Origin: Pantoea anthophila
GTDB taxonomy: Bacteria; Pseudomonadota; Gammaproteobacteria; Enterobacterales; Enterobacteriaceae
Reading direction: 5' to 3'
Assembly: GCF_006494375.1 (NCBI RefSeq)
Contig: NZ_VHIZ01000050.1
Span: 248,001 to 312,000, forward strand
Length of the DNA: 64,000 nucleotides
Below the pieces are notes generated by a model, which was not told the origin of the DNA, ran no database searches, and worked only from the letters and a program-made list of their open reading frames with translations. The position numbers were made by a program, and so were the translations under genes. Of the stretch, positions 22,350 to 31,630 are shown in pieces; the stretch's first letter is position 1, and each line of letters begins with the position of its first letter.

Positions 22350-23042
22350 ATGAGACTGATACAACTGTCACGGGAATCTCTGCAATTTCCGCCTCCTGAA
22401 ATGGCACTGCGTGAGCCGAATGGCCTGCTGGCCATGGGGGGCGACCTCTCCCCTGCCCGGTTACTGAATGCGTATCAGCGCGGCATCTTCCCGTGGTTTT
22501 CGTCCGGCGATCCTATCCTGTGGTGGTCACCCGATCCCCGCGCGGTTCTTCTGCCCGAGCAGTTTCATCTCAGCCGCAGCATGAAGCGTTTCCATAACCA
22601 GTCGCCCTATCGCGTCACGATGAATGAGGCGTTTGCCGAGGTGATCGAGGGCTGCGCCAGCGGTCGCGAAGAAGGCACCTGGATCACGTTTGAAATGAAG
22701 CGCGCCTGGCTGCGACTCTATGAGCTGGGCCACGCCCACTCCATTGAGGTGTGGGACGCGCAGCAGCTGGTGGGGGGCATGTATGGGCTGGCGATGGGGC
22801 AGATTTTCTGCGGCGAGTCGATGTTCAGCCGCCAGCAGAATGCCTCGAAAACCGCGCTGTTAGTCTTTTGCCAGCATTTCATCCGCCATCAGGGGCGTCT
22901 GGTCGATTGCCAGGTGCTTAACCCGCACACCGCCTCGCTGGGCGCGCAGGAGATCCCCCGCAGTGACTATCTGCACTATGTTCAGAACTTTGCCAGCCAG
23001 CCGGTCAGCGAAGGCTGCTGGCAGACTCAGACCCTTTTTTAG
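22350..23042 (+). CDS. aat: leucyl/phenylalanyl-tRNA--protein transferase
   Basis: Aat adds Leu or Phe from aminoacyl-tRNA to proteins bearing N-terminal Lys or Arg, making them N-degron substrates. The 230 residues include the conserved [20 protein letters not shown] entry (about 45-64), the catalytic-site region [13 protein letters not shown] and the C-terminal GNAT-like core ([13 protein letters not shown]). ClpS and ClpA, which recognise and unfold exactly these substrates, are encoded about 1 kb away. It is likely co-transcribed with cydDC. Confidence 0.97.
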   Translation: MRLIQLSRESLQFPPPEMALREPNGLLAMGGDLSPARLLNAYQRGIFPWFSSGDPILWWSPDPRAVLLPEQFHLSRSMKRFHNQSPYRVTMNEAFAEVIEGCASGREEGTWITFEMKRAWLRLYELGHAHSIEVWDAQQLVGGMYGLAMGQIFCGESMFSRQQNASKTALLVFCQHFIRHQGRLVDCQVLNPHTASLGAQEIPRSDYLHYVQNFASQPVSEGCWQTQTLF

Positions 23043-23080
23043 TCACGCCGAGATGTTTTGCACACATAAAGACGGTTAAG

Positions 23081-23089
23081 TGGTATAAT
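23081..23089 (+). promoter_or_regulatory. extended -10 promoter upstream of infA
   Basis: TGGTATAAT is a perfect extended -10 element (TGN plus TATAAT). No good -35 lies at 17 bp, which is usual for extended -10 promoters. It is about 300 bp upstream of the infA start and probably gives the longer transcript. Confidence 0.55.
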
Positions 23090-23317
23090 AGTCGGGTTTG
23101 GTATGTCGTCCGCGCTTCGCAATAACGAGCCGGAATTGCCAGGCTGGGAATCTCAACGCACTCTCGGAACTGTTTTCAATCGTGCGCGTGTAACCGGTTG
23201 ATACAGATTCTTAGCCCGCTAATCCCCCGCAGACGCCACATAAACACCCTAATTTTACCGGATGCCCGCCACTGACGAGCACCCCCGGCAAAGCGTTGGC
23301 AAAATCGCCGACGGTTC

Positions 23318-23346
23318 TTTACATAAATCGTTGAATTGGGCATTAT
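23318..23346 (+). promoter_or_regulatory. proximal infA promoter
   Basis: TTTACA (23318-23323) and CATTAT (23341-23346) are separated by 17 bp and end about 40 bp before the infA ATG, the expected distance for a short leader. Confidence 0.5.
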
Positions 23347-23363
23347 CTTGCCGGTTCAACTGA

Positions 23364-23606
<243 letters not shown>

Positions 23607-23644
23607 CAGACATTAATTTCGCCGCCCTTCAGGTTGCAGCGAAA

Positions 23645-23674
23645 AAAAAGGCCGGATAATTATCCGGCCTTTTT
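23645..23674. terminator. bidirectional terminator between infA and clpA
   Basis: A perfect 30-base palindrome, AAAAAGGCCGGATAA followed by its complement, has A-runs and T-runs at the two ends. It can end both infA (plus) and clpA (minus) transcripts. Confidence 0.92.
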
Positions 23675-23692
23675 CACATCTGCAGCAGGCGA

Positions 23693-25969
23693 TTAATGCA
23701 CCGTGCCTTCAGTTTTCCGTTTTTCCGCACTCAGGAAGTGATAGGTCAGTTCACCTTTCTCACGATCCAGCGCCACGGATACCGAGCCACCATCCACCAG
23801 CGAACCAAACAGCAGCTCATTAGCTAATGGTTTTTTCAGGCTGTCCTGCACGGTACGCGCCATCGGACGCGCGCCCATCGCCTTGTCGTAACCCTTCTCC
23901 GCCAGCCAGTCGCGGGCTTCATCACTGACTTCCAGCGACACGCCTTTGGCATCCAGCTGCGCCTGCAACTCGACAATAAACTTGTCGACCACCTGATGGA
24001 TCACCTCTGGTGACAGGTGACTGAACCAGATGATGTTGTCGAGACGGTTGCGGAACTCTGGCGTAAAGATCTTTTTGATCTCTTCCATTGCGTCGGTGCT
24101 GTTGTCCTGATGAATCAGGCCAATCGACTTACGTTCCGTCTCACGCACACCGGCGTTAGTCGTCATGACCAGCACCACGTTGCGGAAGTCCGCTTTGCGT
24201 CCGTTGTTATCGGTCAGCATACCGTTGTCCATCACCTGCAGCAGCAGGTTGAACACATCCGGGTGCGCTTTCTCAATCTCATCCAGCAGCACCACCGCAT
24301 GAGGATGCTTGATAACGGCATCCGTCAGCAGGCCGCCCTGGTCAAAGCCGACGTATCCCGGAGGCGCACCAATCAGACGACTGACGGTGTGACGCTCCAT
24401 GTACTCAGACATATCAAAGCGCAGCAGCTCGATACCCAGCGCTTTCGCCAGCTGCACGGTCACTTCTGTCTTACCGACACCGGTTGGTCCGGCAAACAGG
24501 AAAGAACCTACCGGCTTGCGATCCTGACCCAGACCTGCGCGGCTCATTTTGATCGCTTCGGTCAGCGCCTCAATGGCGTTGTCCTGACCAAAGACCAGCA
24601 TTTTGAGACGGTCGCCCAGATTTTTCAGCGTATCGCGATCAGTTGCAGAGACGCTTTGCTCCGGAATACGGGCAATACGCGCAACCACGGTTTCAATGTC
24701 GGAGACATTGATGGTTTTCTTGCGCTTGCTGGCAGGCATCAGGCGCGCACGCGCACCCGCTTCATCGATGACGTCAATCGCCTTGTCGGGCAGATGACGG
24801 TCGTTGATATATTTCACCGCCAGCTCCACGGCGGCGCGCACCGCTTTCGCGGTATAACGCACATCGTGATGCGCTTCATACTTGGTTTTCAGTCCATTCA
24901 GGATCTGCACGGTCTCATCAACAGACGGCTCCGTGATATCGATCTTCTGGAAACGACGCGCCAGCGCACGATCCTTTTCGAAGATGTTGCTGAACTCCTG
25001 ATAGGTGGTAGAACCCATCACCCGAATCTTGCCGCTGGAAAGCAGCGGTTTGATCAGGTTGGCCGCATCGACCTGGCCACCGGACGCAGCTCCTGCACCG
25101 ATGATGGTGTGGATCTCATCGATAAACAGAATGCTGTGTTCGTCCTGCTCCAGCTGCTTAAGCAGCGCTTTGAACCGTTTTTCAAAGTCACCCCGGTATT
25201 TGGTGCCAGCTAACAGCGAACCAATATCCAGCGAGTAGATGGTGCACTCTTTCATCACTTCCGGCACGTCGCCCTGCTCGATGCGCCAGGCGAGACCTTC
25301 TGCAATGGCGGTTTTACCGACACCGGATTCCCCCACAAGCAGCGGGTTATTTTTACGGCGACGGCACAGCACCTGAATGGTACGTTCCAGCTCTTTATCG
25401 CGACCAATCAGTGGATCGATCCCACCGACGCGAGCAAGCTGATTAAGATTGGTGGTGAAGTTTTCCATACGCTCCTCCCCGCCTGCTTGCTCTTCGTTAA
25501 CCGGATTTTCTGCGCCTGGCGCCTGGCCCGGCTCATCTTTGCGCGTACCGTGAGAGATGAAATTCACCACATCAAGGCGGCTGACTTCATGTTTGCGTAA
25601 CAGATAGGCCGCTTGCGACTCCTGCTCGCTGAAAATGGCGACCAGCACATTCGCGCCGGAGACTTCGCTGCGACCGGATGACTGGACATGGAAAACCGCA
25701 CGCTGCAGAACGCGCTGGAAGCTGAGCGTCGGTTGGGTATCACGCTCCTCTTCGCTGGCGGGCAGCACCGGCGTGGTTTGTTCGATGAAGGCTTCGAGTT
25801 CCTGCCTTAGAGCCACAAGGTCCACCGTACAGGCTTCCAGTGCCTCTCTGGCCGACGGGTTACTGAGCAATGCCAGTAACAGATGCTCGACGGTCATAAA
25901 TTCATGACGGTGCTCACGCGCTCTGGCGAAAGCCATATTTAAACTGAGTTCCAGTTCTTGATTGAGCAT
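23693..25969 (-). CDS. clpA: ATP-dependent Clp protease ATP-binding subunit ClpA
   Basis: ClpA is the hexameric AAA+ unfoldase that feeds proteins, including N-degron substrates, into ClpP. At 758 residues it matches E. coli. It has an N-domain repeat (about 1-150), D1 with Walker [10 protein letters not shown], and D2 with Walker [10 protein letters not shown]. The ClpP-docking tripeptide IGL is visible in [10 protein letters not shown]. The ATG is preceded by a strong GGAGG. It lies 52 bp downstream of clpS on the same strand; clpS encodes its adaptor. Confidence 0.99.
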   Translation of the reverse strand: MLNQELELSLNMAFARAREHRHEFMTVEHLLLALLSNPSAREALEACTVDLVALRQELEAFIEQTTPVLPASEEERDTQPTLSFQRVLQRAVFHVQSSGRSEVSGANVLVAIFSEQESQAAYLLRKHEVSRLDVVNFISHGTRKDEPGQAPGAENPVNEEQAGGEERMENFTTNLNQLARVGGIDPLIGRDKELERTIQVLCRRRKNNPLLVGESGVGKTAIAEGLAWRIEQGDVPEVMKECTIYSLDIGSLLAGTKYRGDFEKRFKALLKQLEQDEHSILFIDEIHTIIGAGAASGGQVDAANLIKPLLSSGKIRVMGSTTYQEFSNIFEKDRALARRFQKIDITEPSVDETVQILNGLKTKYEAHHDVRYTAKAVRAAVELAVKYINDRHLPDKAIDVIDEAGARARLMPASKRKKTINVSDIETVVARIARIPEQSVSATDRDTLKNLGDRLKMLVFGQDNAIEALTEAIKMSRAGLGQDRKPVGSFLFAGPTGVGKTEVTVQLAKALGIELLRFDMSEYMERHTVSRLIGAPPGYVGFDQGGLLTDAVIKHPHAVVLLDEIEKAHPDVFNLLLQVMDNGMLTDNNGRKADFRNVVLVMTTNAGVRETERKSIGLIHQDNSTDAMEEIKKIFTPEFRNRLDNIIWFSHLSPEVIHQVVDKFIVELQAQLDAKGVSLEVSDEARDWLAEKGYDKAMGARPMARTVQDSLKKPLANELLFGSLVDGGSVSVALDREKGELTYHFLSAEKRKTEGTVH

Positions 25970-26021
25970 TAGGCACCTCCCCCAATTATCGCCCTTACCA
26001 GTTTCCTATATGGAGACGTGT

Positions 26022-26342
26022 TCAGGCTTTTTCCAGCGTACACAGCAACGGATGATGATTTTCCCGCGCATAGTTGTTCACCTGGGCCGCTTTTGTTTCG
26101 GCGACTTCTGCAGTAAATACACCACAGATCGCCTTGCCGTGATAGTGAACTTTCAACATCAGCTGCGTTGCACGTTCAACATCATAAGAAAAGAACTTTT
26201 GTACAACGTCAATAACAAATTCCATAGGTGTATAATCGTCATTATTCAGAATGACTTTATACATTGAAGGCGGCTTTAACCCTTCGCGTACTTTGTCTTC
26301 GGCCAGATGTTCAAAATTAAGCCAGTCGTTTGTGTTTGCCAT
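26022..26342 (-). CDS. clpS: ATP-dependent Clp protease adapter protein ClpS
   Basis: ClpS binds N-degrons (Leu, Phe, Tyr, Trp) and hands them to the ClpA N-domain. The 106 residues carry the recognition motif [11 protein letters not shown] (about 33-43), whose Asn and Asp bind the substrate's alpha-amino group. The conserved [18 protein letters not shown] in the C-half includes the His of the pocket. It is upstream of clpA in a two-gene unit and divergent from cspD. Confidence 0.98.
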   Translation of the reverse strand: MANTNDWLNFEHLAEDKVREGLKPPSMYKVILNNDDYTPMEFVIDVVQKFFSYDVERATQLMLKVHYHGKAICGVFTAEVAETKAAQVNNYARENHHPLLCTLEKA

Positions 26343-26658
26343 AGTGTTCCGTTGAAATTTCGCTTTGAGCTTTTACGTCGCTACATCCTGAGAGTTTAAC
26401 ATGTCTGTCAAGCCGCTGGCCGCTGCTGAAAATTTATTCAGAAATTTCCTCGCGCGACCTGCATCACAAAATTCGCAATAGCGTTAACTGCCTCAAATTT
26501 TGATGATTTTTTCCCCACCTGGCCCGGTGGTTTGCTTGACGCCAGCGGCGCTTTCTCTACATTCTACCTACACAGGCTGATTGAGTTTTAATCAACTCTG
26601 ACTCACAGCGTCTGAGACCTCACCTACTTATAAAATGTCTTGCGAGGGAAGTAAAAGC
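26343..26658. other. clpS-cspD divergent intergenic region
   Basis: The 316-bp gap between divergent genes has no supported gene. It contains a good plus-strand promoter toward cspD (annotated separately) and must hold the clpS promoter, which I could not pin down. Confidence 0.45.
26536..26563 (+). promoter_or_regulatory. candidate cspD promoter
   Basis: TTGACG (26536-26541) and TACATT (26558-26563) are separated by 16 bp, about 95 bp upstream of the cspD start. Confidence 0.45.
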
Positions 26659-26880
26659 ATGGAGACGGGCACCGTTAAATGGTTCAATAATTCCAAAGGC
26701 TTTGGCTTTATCTGTCCGATCGGAGGCGGCGACGATATTTTTGCGCACTACTCCACCATTCAGATGGAGGGCTACCGAACGCTAAAGGCAGGCCAGCAGG
26801 TTCAGTTCGATGTTCATGAAGGTCCGAAAGGCAATCACGCCAGCCTTATCGTCCCCGTTGAGGTGCAGGTTGTGGCCTGA
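26659..26880 (+). CDS. cspD: cold shock-like protein CspD
   Basis: CspD is the stationary-phase, non-cold-inducible member of the Csp family. In E. coli it binds single-stranded DNA, blocks replication initiation and is toxic when overproduced. The 73 residues form one cold-shock domain with RNP1 KGFGFICP and RNP2 DIFAHYS. The start at 26659 (METGTVKWF) matches the family and has GAGGG ten bases upstream. An in-frame start 24 bases earlier would add residues not found in homologues. It stands between clpS and ybjD; E. coli macAB-ybjX are absent. Confidence 0.96.
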   Translation: METGTVKWFNNSKGFGFICPIGGGDDIFAHYSTIQMEGYRTLKAGQQVQFDVHEGPKGNHASLIVPVEVQVVA

Positions 26881-26908
26881 CACTTCTCCCCTTATGAACG
26901 GTGGACCC

Positions 26909-26943
26909 AAATGCCAGCCCGTGCCGCTGGCATTTTCATTTTA
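26909..26943 (+). terminator. cspD rho-independent terminator
   Basis: A perfect 10-bp stem AAATGCCAGC (26909-26918) / GCTGGCATTT (26926-26935) with a 7-base loop is followed by TCATTTT. It also lies just before the ybjD stop on the other strand. Confidence 0.8.
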
Positions 26944-26949
26944 GGGCAT

Positions 26950-28587
26950 TCAGTCTGCCTGCCCCTGTGCCAGCCGGATAACCCGGGCAAACATCTGCCG
27001 CATCAGTGGCGGAATCGCCTCTGGCCCGCGCTCTGCCGCCGATGAGGCTACCGCAATCGCCAGCTCAGGTTTGGAACTGCGGTGAATCGCTTTGGTAATA
27101 ATACGCCTGGAACTCATCGGAACGTTTAACGGCAGGTGCGCCATCTGATGATAAACCTCCTGGAAGCCGTGCTGATAAAGAAAATTTTCCATATCCAGCG
27201 CCGGTAGCTGCGTCAGAAAACGCGGCTCCGCGTCACCCGGCTGCAGCTGACTGCGCGCCGTAGCGGCATACTTATGCCCCGCCTGATCGCCATCGGTCAG
27301 CACATGCCAGGCGATGCCCATACGCCGGGCAAACTTCAGCAGGGGCTTGAGGCCGGACTGCGCAAACTCAATCACTTTGATCCCTTCAGCCGCAAAGTTG
27401 TAGCCACACTGCTGCGCCAGCTCATTCATGATCCAGACTTCGGTCTCCCCCTCCACCAGCAGCCAGCAGCGGGCGAACAGCGCTGCAGGACGGTTGACAC
27501 GGATATGAAAGCCGATACGCCGACTCTCTTCGGCACTCAGTCCTTCCGGACCGATGCGCCAGGCCGCCACGCGCGACGATTCACGCACCAGACGGCAGAC
27601 ATTTTCCACCGGCACCTGCGACAGCAGCTCAGCGGAATTGGTGGTGGCAATTTTCTGCAGCGGCAGCAGCCTCAGCAGGTTCCACGCTACCGAGAGCATA
27701 ATCGGGTGCAGCCGGGTTTCCGGGTCTTCAATCAACAGCAGCGGCCGGGCATCGGCGGCAAGAGGCAGATCGCCCCGCGCCGCGATCAGCAGGGTAAAGA
27801 TCTGCAGCAGGATCAGCTGGCGGCTGCGGGAGTCCGTTCCCGCAATCAGCTGGTTGAGGTGATCCAGCGCCCGCCAGCCCTGCCCGCCGTCGCGCGTCTG
27901 CCCATCCCGCGGCCGCGCCGTCTGACCGGTTTCCGGCGTCTGCACCTGAAAGTAGTGCTGCATCAGCTGCTGCATGGTCTTTAGTCCCTGCCGCAGCGCC
28001 TCATCGCTGAGCTGCTGTGGGTGGCGCGCCAGATCGCGCGCCAGCGACTCCATCCCCTCCAGTAACGGGGTATGCGCAGAATCCAGCGGCGCACTTCCCC
28101 GGGTGCGCTTGCTGAAACGCGCATCGCGCAGTCGCAGAACCGGATGACGTTTCAGCAACCGATCGATGGCCGCGGCACAGCCCGGCTCCGGCAACAGCTG
28201 ACCGTCAGCGTCTGTAAAACGGCGCTGGGTTTCAATACCGCTATCCCGCCAGATGGCGCTGACGCGGTAAAAGAGTCTGCGCTGTCCCTGAGCGTCACGC
28301 TGCCAGAAGGGAGCGAACAGCTCATCGGCGTCGTGCTCATCGTCGCGAAAGTGAAACAGAACCGACAGACGGCGCATCGGATCGTCCGCCTCGCCCGGGG
28401 TAAAGTGAAAATCGGCGGGCGTAAAAATGTGCGCCGGTTGATGCGGCGACAGCAACAGGCTCAGGGCATCCAGCAGGCTGGATTTGCCCCAGGCGTTCTC
28501 ACCAATCAACAGGTTGATCCGGGTCAAAGGCAGTGAAAGCTTATTGATGCCGCGGAAACCCCGAATATCGATATGTTCCAGAATCAC
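26950..28587 (-). CDS. ybjD: OLD-family ATPase/TOPRIM nuclease YbjD
   Basis: YbjD joins an SMC/RecF-like ABC ATPase to a C-terminal TOPRIM nuclease domain, the architecture of phage P2 OLD. Walker A is GENAWGKSS near residues 30-38. The signature and Walker B region includes LLLIEDPETRLHPIML, with the D-loop-like TNSAEL after it. The TOPRIM acidic motif is LLVEGETE, followed by HVLTDGDQAGHKYA. At 545 residues it is close to the 552 of E. coli. The physiological role is unknown; relatives act in DNA repair or phage defence. The start is GTG with GAGG upstream. It is divergent from lysO. Confidence 0.93.
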   Translation of the reverse strand: MILEHIDIRGFRGINKLSLPLTRINLLIGENAWGKSSLLDALSLLLSPHQPAHIFTPADFHFTPGEADDPMRRLSVLFHFRDDEHDADELFAPFWQRDAQGQRRLFYRVSAIWRDSGIETQRRFTDADGQLLPEPGCAAAIDRLLKRHPVLRLRDARFSKRTRGSAPLDSAHTPLLEGMESLARDLARHPQQLSDEALRQGLKTMQQLMQHYFQVQTPETGQTARPRDGQTRDGGQGWRALDHLNQLIAGTDSRSRQLILLQIFTLLIAARGDLPLAADARPLLLIEDPETRLHPIMLSVAWNLLRLLPLQKIATTNSAELLSQVPVENVCRLVRESSRVAAWRIGPEGLSAEESRRIGFHIRVNRPAALFARCWLLVEGETEVWIMNELAQQCGYNFAAEGIKVIEFAQSGLKPLLKFARRMGIAWHVLTDGDQAGHKYAATARSQLQPGDAEPRFLTQLPALDMENFLYQHGFQEVYHQMAHLPLNVPMSSRRIITKAIHRSSKPELAIAVASSAAERGPEAIPPLMRQMFARVIRLAQGQAD

Positions 28588-28719
28588 AGGCGTCCATCCT
28601 CAGTTTATAAGAAGCATGGTTGCCGTAAGCCAGCCGGTCAAGCCGCGTTTTCGGGGTTTACTCTGTCACCCTTTTTCGTTAGCTTGTCGCCTCTTTTCCC
28701 AGGGATGGAACCTGATGTT

Positions 28720-29619
28720 ATGTACTCCGGACTTCTGATTATTCTGCTGCCGCTGGTGGCGGGCTGGCTGTTACCCTTCCGACAGACCGCGACCCTGCGC
28801 CGGGTCAACCAGCTTCTGGGCTGGATGGTTTATGTCATTCTGTTTTTTATGGGCATCAGCCTGGCCTTTCTCGACAACCTCAGCAGCAACCTGCTGGCGG
28901 TGTTTCACACTGCGCTGGTGGCCGCATTCTGCATCCTGATCTGTAACCTGCTGGCACTACGCGGACTGGAAAAATATGCCCCCTGGCAGCATGCGCATCG
29001 GCAGGAGAAGCTGCCGTCGCGGCTGCATATGGCGCTGGACTCGCTGAAGCTCTGCGGCGTGGTAGTGATCGGTTTTCTGCTCGGCCTGACGCAGTGGCCG
29101 CTGCTGCATCACGCCTCGACGGCCAGCGAATATGCCCTGATCTTTCTGCTGTTCCTGGTCGGTATTCAGCTGCGCGGCAGTGGGATGACGCTGCGCCAGA
29201 TTATCCTGAACCGTCGCGGCCTGCTGGTCGCCAGCGTGGTGCTGGTCAGCGCGCTGGCTGGCGGCGTGATCGCCGCGCTGCTGCTTGGCATGCCGCTGAA
29301 AACCGGTCTGGCGTTGGCCAGCGGCTTTGGCTGGTACTCCCTCTCCGGGATCCTGATGACCGAAGCCTTTGGCCCGGTCATCGGCAGTGCCGCCTTCTTC
29401 AACGACCTGGTGCGTGAACTGGTGGCGATCATGCTGATCCCGGCGCTGATTGGCCGCCATCGCTCAAGCGCGCTAGGCCTGTGCGGCGCCACCTCCATGG
29501 ACTTTACCCTGCCGGTGCTGCAGCGGGCGGGCGGCAATGAGATTGTCCCGGCGGCCATCGTGCACGGCTTTGTGATGAGCCTGCTGGCCCCGATTCTGAT
29601 CGCCCTTTTCTCTGCCTGA
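28720..29619 (+). CDS. lysO: L-lysine exporter LysO
   Basis: LysO (formerly YbjE, DUF340) exports L-lysine and toxic lysine analogues across the inner membrane. The 299 residues equal the E. coli length and have about eight to ten hydrophobic segments. Conserved blocks include FFMGISLAFLDNLSSNLL, GFGWYSLSGIL and GLCGATSMDFTLPVLQ, with conserved charged residues in the membrane. I chose the ATG at 28720 because it starts MYSGLLIIL like the family. The upstream frame extension into the ybjD promoter region is unconserved. E. coli aqpZ and hcp-hcr, which flank it there, are absent. Confidence 0.95.
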   Translation: MYSGLLIILLPLVAGWLLPFRQTATLRRVNQLLGWMVYVILFFMGISLAFLDNLSSNLLAVFHTALVAAFCILICNLLALRGLEKYAPWQHAHRQEKLPSRLHMALDSLKLCGVVVIGFLLGLTQWPLLHHASTASEYALIFLLFLVGIQLRGSGMTLRQIILNRRGLLVASVVLVSALAGGVIAALLLGMPLKTGLALASGFGWYSLSGILMTEAFGPVIGSAAFFNDLVRELVAIMLIPALIGRHRSSALGLCGATSMDFTLPVLQRAGGNEIVPAAIVHGFVMSLLAPILIALFSA

Positions 29620-29653
29620 AGCTGTCTGAAATGCACAGGTCACCATTCATCTG

Positions 29654-29710
29654 GCCGCGATAAATAAGCGCAACGCGCAGGGAACAGGGTCAGAGGTGAA
29701 AAGTGGCCCG
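29654..29710 (+). repeat. dispersed intergenic repeat, copy A
   Basis: A 57-bp stretch in the lysO-poxB gap aligns without gaps to 51094-51150 at about 44 of 57 positions. The best-matching blocks are GCGATAAATAA and CAGGGTCAGA. It is not recognisable as an ERIC or REP element. Just downstream, 29728-29747 holds a small GCGCTG/CAGCGC hairpin followed by six T that may terminate lysO transcripts. Confidence 0.6.
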
Positions 29711-29836
29711 TCCTCTGCACGCCCCCGGCGCTGCCAGCGCATTTTTTCACGCCTGCTTTTCTGCCGTGTCGTCTACGCTTCTTTTTTCAGTTCTGGTCAC
29801 GTCATACATCAGGGCGAGCCGACAAAGGAGAAGAGC

Positions 29837-31558
29837 ATGAAACAAACCGTGGCGGCGCTGGTCGCCAAAACGCTGGAAAGCGCGGGCGTAAAACGCATCT
29901 GGGGCGTCACCGGGGACTCCCTGAACGGACTGAGTGACAGCCTTAATCGCATGGGCACCATCGAATGGATGCCGACGCGCCATGAAGAGGTGGCGGCGTT
30001 TGCGGCGGGCGCAGAAGCGCACATCAGCGGCGAACTGGCGGTCTGCGCCGGCTCCTGCGGGCCAGGCAATTTACATCTCATCAACGGTCTGTTCGATTGC
30101 CACCGCAACCGCGTGCCGGTGCTGGCGATTGCCGCGCACATCCCCTCCAGCGAAATCGGCAGCGGCTATTTTCAGGAAACCCATCCGCAGGAGCTGTTCC
30201 GCGAATGCAGCCACTACTGCGAGCTGGTCTCCAATCCGGAGCAGTTACCGCAGGTGCTGGGCATCGCGATGCGTAAAGCGATCCTGAACCGGGGGGTTTC
30301 GGTGGTGGTCTTACCCGGCGATATCGCGTTGCAGCCAGCGCCGGAGAGCGCCCGCACCGAGTGGTATCCACCGCAGCTGCCGCAGGTTCTGCCGCAGCCT
30401 GCCGAACTGGCTCAGCTGGCCAGTACGCTGAACGACGCCAGCGACATTACGCTGCTGTGCGGCAGTGGCTGTGCCGGAGCACATCAGGAAGTGGTCGCGC
30501 TGGCCGAAGCGCTGAAGGCCCCTATCGTGCATGCGCTGCGCGGCAAAGAACACCTGGAATATGATAACCCTTATGATGTCGGGATGACCGGTCTGATTGG
30601 CTTCTCATCGGGCTTCCACGCCATGATGAACGCCGGGACGCTGGTGCTGCTGGGTACTCAGTTCCCCTATCGCGCTTTCTATCCGGAAAAGGCGCGCATC
30701 ATCCAGATCGACATCAATCCCGGCAGCCTGGGATCGCATTGCCACGTTGATGAGGCCTATGTCGGTGACGTGAAAACCACCCTGCAGGCGCTGCTGCCGC
30801 AGCTGACGCACAAAAACGATCGCACCCATCTCGACAGCGCCGTTAAGCACTATCGTGAGGCGAGGAAAAGTCTGGATGAGCTGGCACAGCCCAATGACAA
30901 ACAGCCTATCCATCCGCAATATCTGGCGCAGCAGATCAGCCACTACGCCAGCGAGGATGCGATTTTCACCTGTGACGTCGGCACGCCTACCGTCTGGGCG
31001 GCGCGCTACCTGAAGATGAACGGCAGACGTCGCCTGCTGGGGTCGTTTAACCACGGCTCGATGGCAAACGCCATGCCGCAGGCGCTGGGCGCGCAGTCCA
31101 TCGATCGGAATCGTCAGGTGGTGGCCCTGTGTGGCGACGGCGGATTCAGCATGCTGATGGGCGATTTTATCTCGCTGGCGCAGCTGAAAATGCCGGTGAA
31201 ACTGGTGATTTTCAACAACAGCGTGCTGGGCTTTGTGGCGATGGAGATGAAAGCGGGCGGCTACCTGACCGACGGCACCGAACTGGACAATCCCGACTTT
31301 GCCGCCATCGCTCAGGCCTGCGGCATCAAAGGGATCCGGGTGGAGAAAGCGTCAGAACTCAATGGCGCGCTGGAGCAGGCATTTGCTCATGACGGGCCGG
31401 TGCTGGTCGATGTCATCACCGCCAAAGAGGAGCTGGCGATGCCGCCGCAGATCAAACTGGAGCAGGCCAAAGGCTTCAGCCTCTACATGCTGCGCGCCAT
31501 TATGAACGGTCGCGGGGATGAAGTGGTAGAACTGGCGAAAACCAACTGGCTGCGGTAA
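29837..31558 (+). CDS. poxB: pyruvate dehydrogenase (quinone), pyruvate oxidase
   Basis: PoxB is the peripheral membrane TPP- and FAD-dependent enzyme that decarboxylates pyruvate to acetate and CO2, passing electrons to ubiquinone in early stationary phase. The 573 residues compare with 572 in E. coli. The catalytic glutamate lies in [15 protein letters not shown] (about 48-62). The TPP/Mg motif is [15 protein letters not shown] through FNNSVLG. The C-terminus (about 550-573) is the amphipathic lipid-binding alpha-peptide. AAGGAG precedes the ATG at 29837; longer in-frame extension is unconserved. A strong terminator follows before ltaE. Confidence 0.98.
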   Translation: MKQTVAALVAKTLESAGVKRIWGVTGDSLNGLSDSLNRMGTIEWMPTRHEEVAAFAAGAEAHISGELAVCAGSCGPGNLHLINGLFDCHRNRVPVLAIAAHIPSSEIGSGYFQETHPQELFRECSHYCELVSNPEQLPQVLGIAMRKAILNRGVSVVVLPGDIALQPAPESARTEWYPPQLPQVLPQPAELAQLASTLNDASDITLLCGSGCAGAHQEVVALAEALKAPIVHALRGKEHLEYDNPYDVGMTGLIGFSSGFHAMMNAGTLVLLGTQFPYRAFYPEKARIIQIDINPGSLGSHCHVDEAYVGDVKTTLQALLPQLTHKNDRTHLDSAVKHYREARKSLDELAQPNDKQPIHPQYLAQQISHYASEDAIFTCDVGTPTVWAARYLKMNGRRRLLGSFNHGSMANAMPQALGAQSIDRNRQVVALCGDGGFSMLMGDFISLAQLKMPVKLVIFNNSVLGFVAMEMKAGGYLTDGTELDNPDFAAIAQACGIKGIRVEKASELNGALEQAFAHDGPVLVDVITAKEELAMPPQIKLEQAKGFSLYMLRAIMNGRGDEVVELAKTNWLR

Positions 31559-31574
31559 AACAGGGGTTCCATCC

Positions 31575-31603
31575 AGGCGGGCGCGATGCCCGCCTTTTTT
31601 TTT
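31575..31603 (+). terminator. strong rho-independent terminator between poxB and ltaE
   Basis: An 8-bp GC stem AGGCGGGC (31575-31582) / GCCCGCCT (31588-31595) with a 5-base loop is followed by a run of nine T. It starts 17 bp after the poxB stop and ends only about 28 bp before the ltaE start. Confidence 0.92.
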
Positions 31604-31630
31604 GTCTTCCGCTACGTTCAGGAGCATAAG

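Noticed and set aside
24017..25213. A 398-codon plus-strand open frame opposite clpA
   Set aside because: It lies entirely antisense to a highly conserved gene, has no family resemblance and arises from the codon bias of clpA.
26950..28587. ybjD as part of a defence island such as Gabija or a retron
   Set aside because: OLD-family nucleases occur in defence systems, but this is the conserved enterobacterial ybjD next to lysO, with no helicase, reverse transcriptase or other partner gene nearby.
29696..29836. N-terminal extension of poxB
   Set aside because: The ATG at 29837 has AAGGAG and the family start; the extension is unconserved and partly overlaps the intergenic repeat.
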